NCBI GenBank assembly: GCA_964617625.1
Contig: CAZTZL010000073.1
Coordinates: 1 to 13,932 of the forward strand
Reading direction: 5' to 3'
Source: CAZTZL01 sp964617625
GTDB lineage: Bacteria > Zhuqueibacterota > QNDG01 > DSAB01
DNA: 13,932 nt
Below the pieces are notes generated by a model that saw only the letters and a program-made list of their open reading frames with translations, searched no databases and had not been told where the DNA came from. Position 1 is the first letter of the stretch. Each line of letters starts with the position of its first letter. Below, piece by piece: positions 13,074 through 13,932 of this stretch. The position numbers and the translations under genes are program-made.

Positions 13074-13932
13074 TCATTGAATGGATATATCCGGCAACCA
13101 CCCGTTCTCCCGAAACCAGTGGACTGTATCCCGGATCGTTTCTTGAAACGGTCTCGGTTGATAATCCAGTTCCTGTGTGGCTTTTACATGGCTGATGTTT
13201 GGATTGCTTTTCAGAGCTTTCAAGGAAACGGCTGTATAGAGCGGACGAGTTTTCGTCAGACGGCCATAGACTGTTATGAACGGCGCACCGATTTCTGCAA
13301 GCCAAAGTGGTGCTGTAAATCTGGGCGGACGTACGCCTGTGATTCGTGCTACTTCAACGGCGATATCCCCGGCAGAAGCCCAGTGCCCGGAAAGAATATA
13401 TCTGGCTCCTGTCGGCGCCTGTTTTTCCGCCTGCAAGGCGCCTTGAACCACATCCCGTACATCGACCCAGTCAAATCCGCCCCGGACCAGAGCCGGCAAA
13501 GTCCTCCGTGCCAGAGCAAGAATCACCTGACCGGTGTGAGAGGGACGATAATCATACGGTCCGATAATCCCGGTCGGATTGAGAATAACCGCGTCCAAAC
13601 CCTTTTCAATTCCCTTAAGAACCTCTTTCTCGCCGGCTGCTTTGGAACGGTCATAGGGCGGATAGCGGTGCGAATCCGCATAGGACCTATTTTCATCAAT
13701 CGGTGAATCGAGGGGTTCCTGGCATAAAGCATGAATCGAGCTGAAATGAATGAGGCGCCGGACACCGCAGGCAAGACAAGCTTCCACAATATTCCGCGTA
13801 CCGAACACATTAATCGATTCCAGACGGGACCAGTCGCTCATCAGGAGCGAAATATAGCCGGCTGTATGATATACGACCTCAGCACCCTGAAATGCCTTGC
13901 TGAGAGACTTTGGATCGCAAACATTACAGTGG
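13074..13932 (-). CDS. NAD-dependent epimerase/dehydratase (extended SDR), 5' end beyond the window
   Basis: Partial extended SDR related to dihydroflavonol reductase/sugar epimerase-like proteins; 285 residues are visible and the frame is open to the right edge. The segment before the internal ATG at 13841 (DPKSLSKAFQGAEVVYHTAG) is clearly part of the protein, so 13841 is not the start, and the N-terminal GxxGxxG loop is missing. The catalytic Ser lies in HFSSIHAL (62-69), and YDRSK (93-97) is an intact YxxxK. ILNPTGIIGPYD and DWVDVRDVVQGAL are typical of the substrate-side domain. Substrate is unknown; lipid-linked sugar or sterol/hopanoid-like substrates are possible. The next gene is another SDR on the same strand, 114 bases away. 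Confidence 0.85.
   Translation of the reverse strand, partial: HCNVCDPKSLSKAFQGAEVVYHTAGYISLLMSDWSRLESINVFGTRNIVEACLACGVRRLIHFSSIHALCQEPLDSPIDENRSYADSHRYPPYDRSKAAGEKEVLKGIEKGLDAVILNPTGIIGPYDYRPSHTGQVILALARRTLPALVRGGFDWVDVRDVVQGALQAEKQAPTGARYILSGHWASAGDIAVEVARITGVRPPRFTAPLWLAEIGAPFITVYGRLTKTRPLYTAVSLKALKSNPNISHVKATQELDYQPRPFQETIRDTVHWFRENGWLPDISIQ

Noticed and set aside
13077..13706. 209-codon plus-strand frame opposite the right-hand SDR gene
   Set aside because: The minus-strand SDR has clear motifs through the same interval; the plus frame is an antisense artefact.
1..13932. CRISPR arrays, tRNA or rRNA genes, transposase, toxin-antitoxin or phage genes
   Set aside because: None seen on either strand: no regularly spaced direct repeats, no cloverleaf sequence recognised, and no frame with transposase or phage motifs.

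Overview
All supported genes in this 13.9 kb window lie on the minus strand, so transcription runs from high to low coordinates. The sequence is dense, of moderate G+C, and interrupted by one run of exactly 100 N, which points to a scaffolded draft or metagenome assembly. The organism is a bacterium. Two promoter candidates fit the (T)TTG-N20-TAnnTTTG pattern known from Bacteroidota, and an NfnAB-type bifurcating transhydrogenase suggests anaerobic or facultative metabolism. Both fit an uncultured member of the Bacteroidota/FCB side of the tree, but this is inference and the phylum is not settled by what I can see.

Region 1 (17-4494) is the conserved fatty-acid/phospholipid initiation operon, in transcription order yceD (DUF177), rpmF, plsX, fabH, fabD, fabG. 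It leaves the window just before the expected acpP. Spacing is tight, with one overlap, and three genes use GTG or TTG starts. A strong promoter candidate sits on top of the apparent yceD start codon, and an 8-bp hairpin lies just inside the gene. Region 2 (4572-6820) is nfnA-nfnB, the two subunits of a ferredoxin/NADH/NADP+ electron-bifurcating enzyme, with its own promoter candidate very close to the start codon.

Region 3 (7112-11086) holds, in transcription order, a methyltransferase with an N-terminal zinc ribbon, a ferritin-like protein fused to a C-terminal CxxC/CxxC module normally seen on signalling proteins, an LsrG-like ABM-domain protein whose end overlaps the start of an iron-alcohol-dehydrogenase-family gene, and, after a palindrome-rich spacer, a hotdog thioesterase. 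The first four could be one transcript.

Region 4 (11411-13932) holds an alkyltransferase-like (ATL) DNA repair protein with Trp replacing the acceptor Cys, a small membrane-anchored or secreted protein with a DSRCP-x4-C-x-W motif, and two extended-SDR/epimerase genes. One SDR gene is cut by the assembly gap and the other by the right edge of the window. A tandem pair of G/C-rich palindromic repeats lies between the SDR genes.

Nothing here amounts to a complete new defence or mobile system. The most unusual items are the ferritin-like/CxxC fusion, the LsrG-like plus altered FeADH pair, the ATL lacking the usual arginine finger, the promoters almost abutting start codons, and the structured intergenic palindromes.
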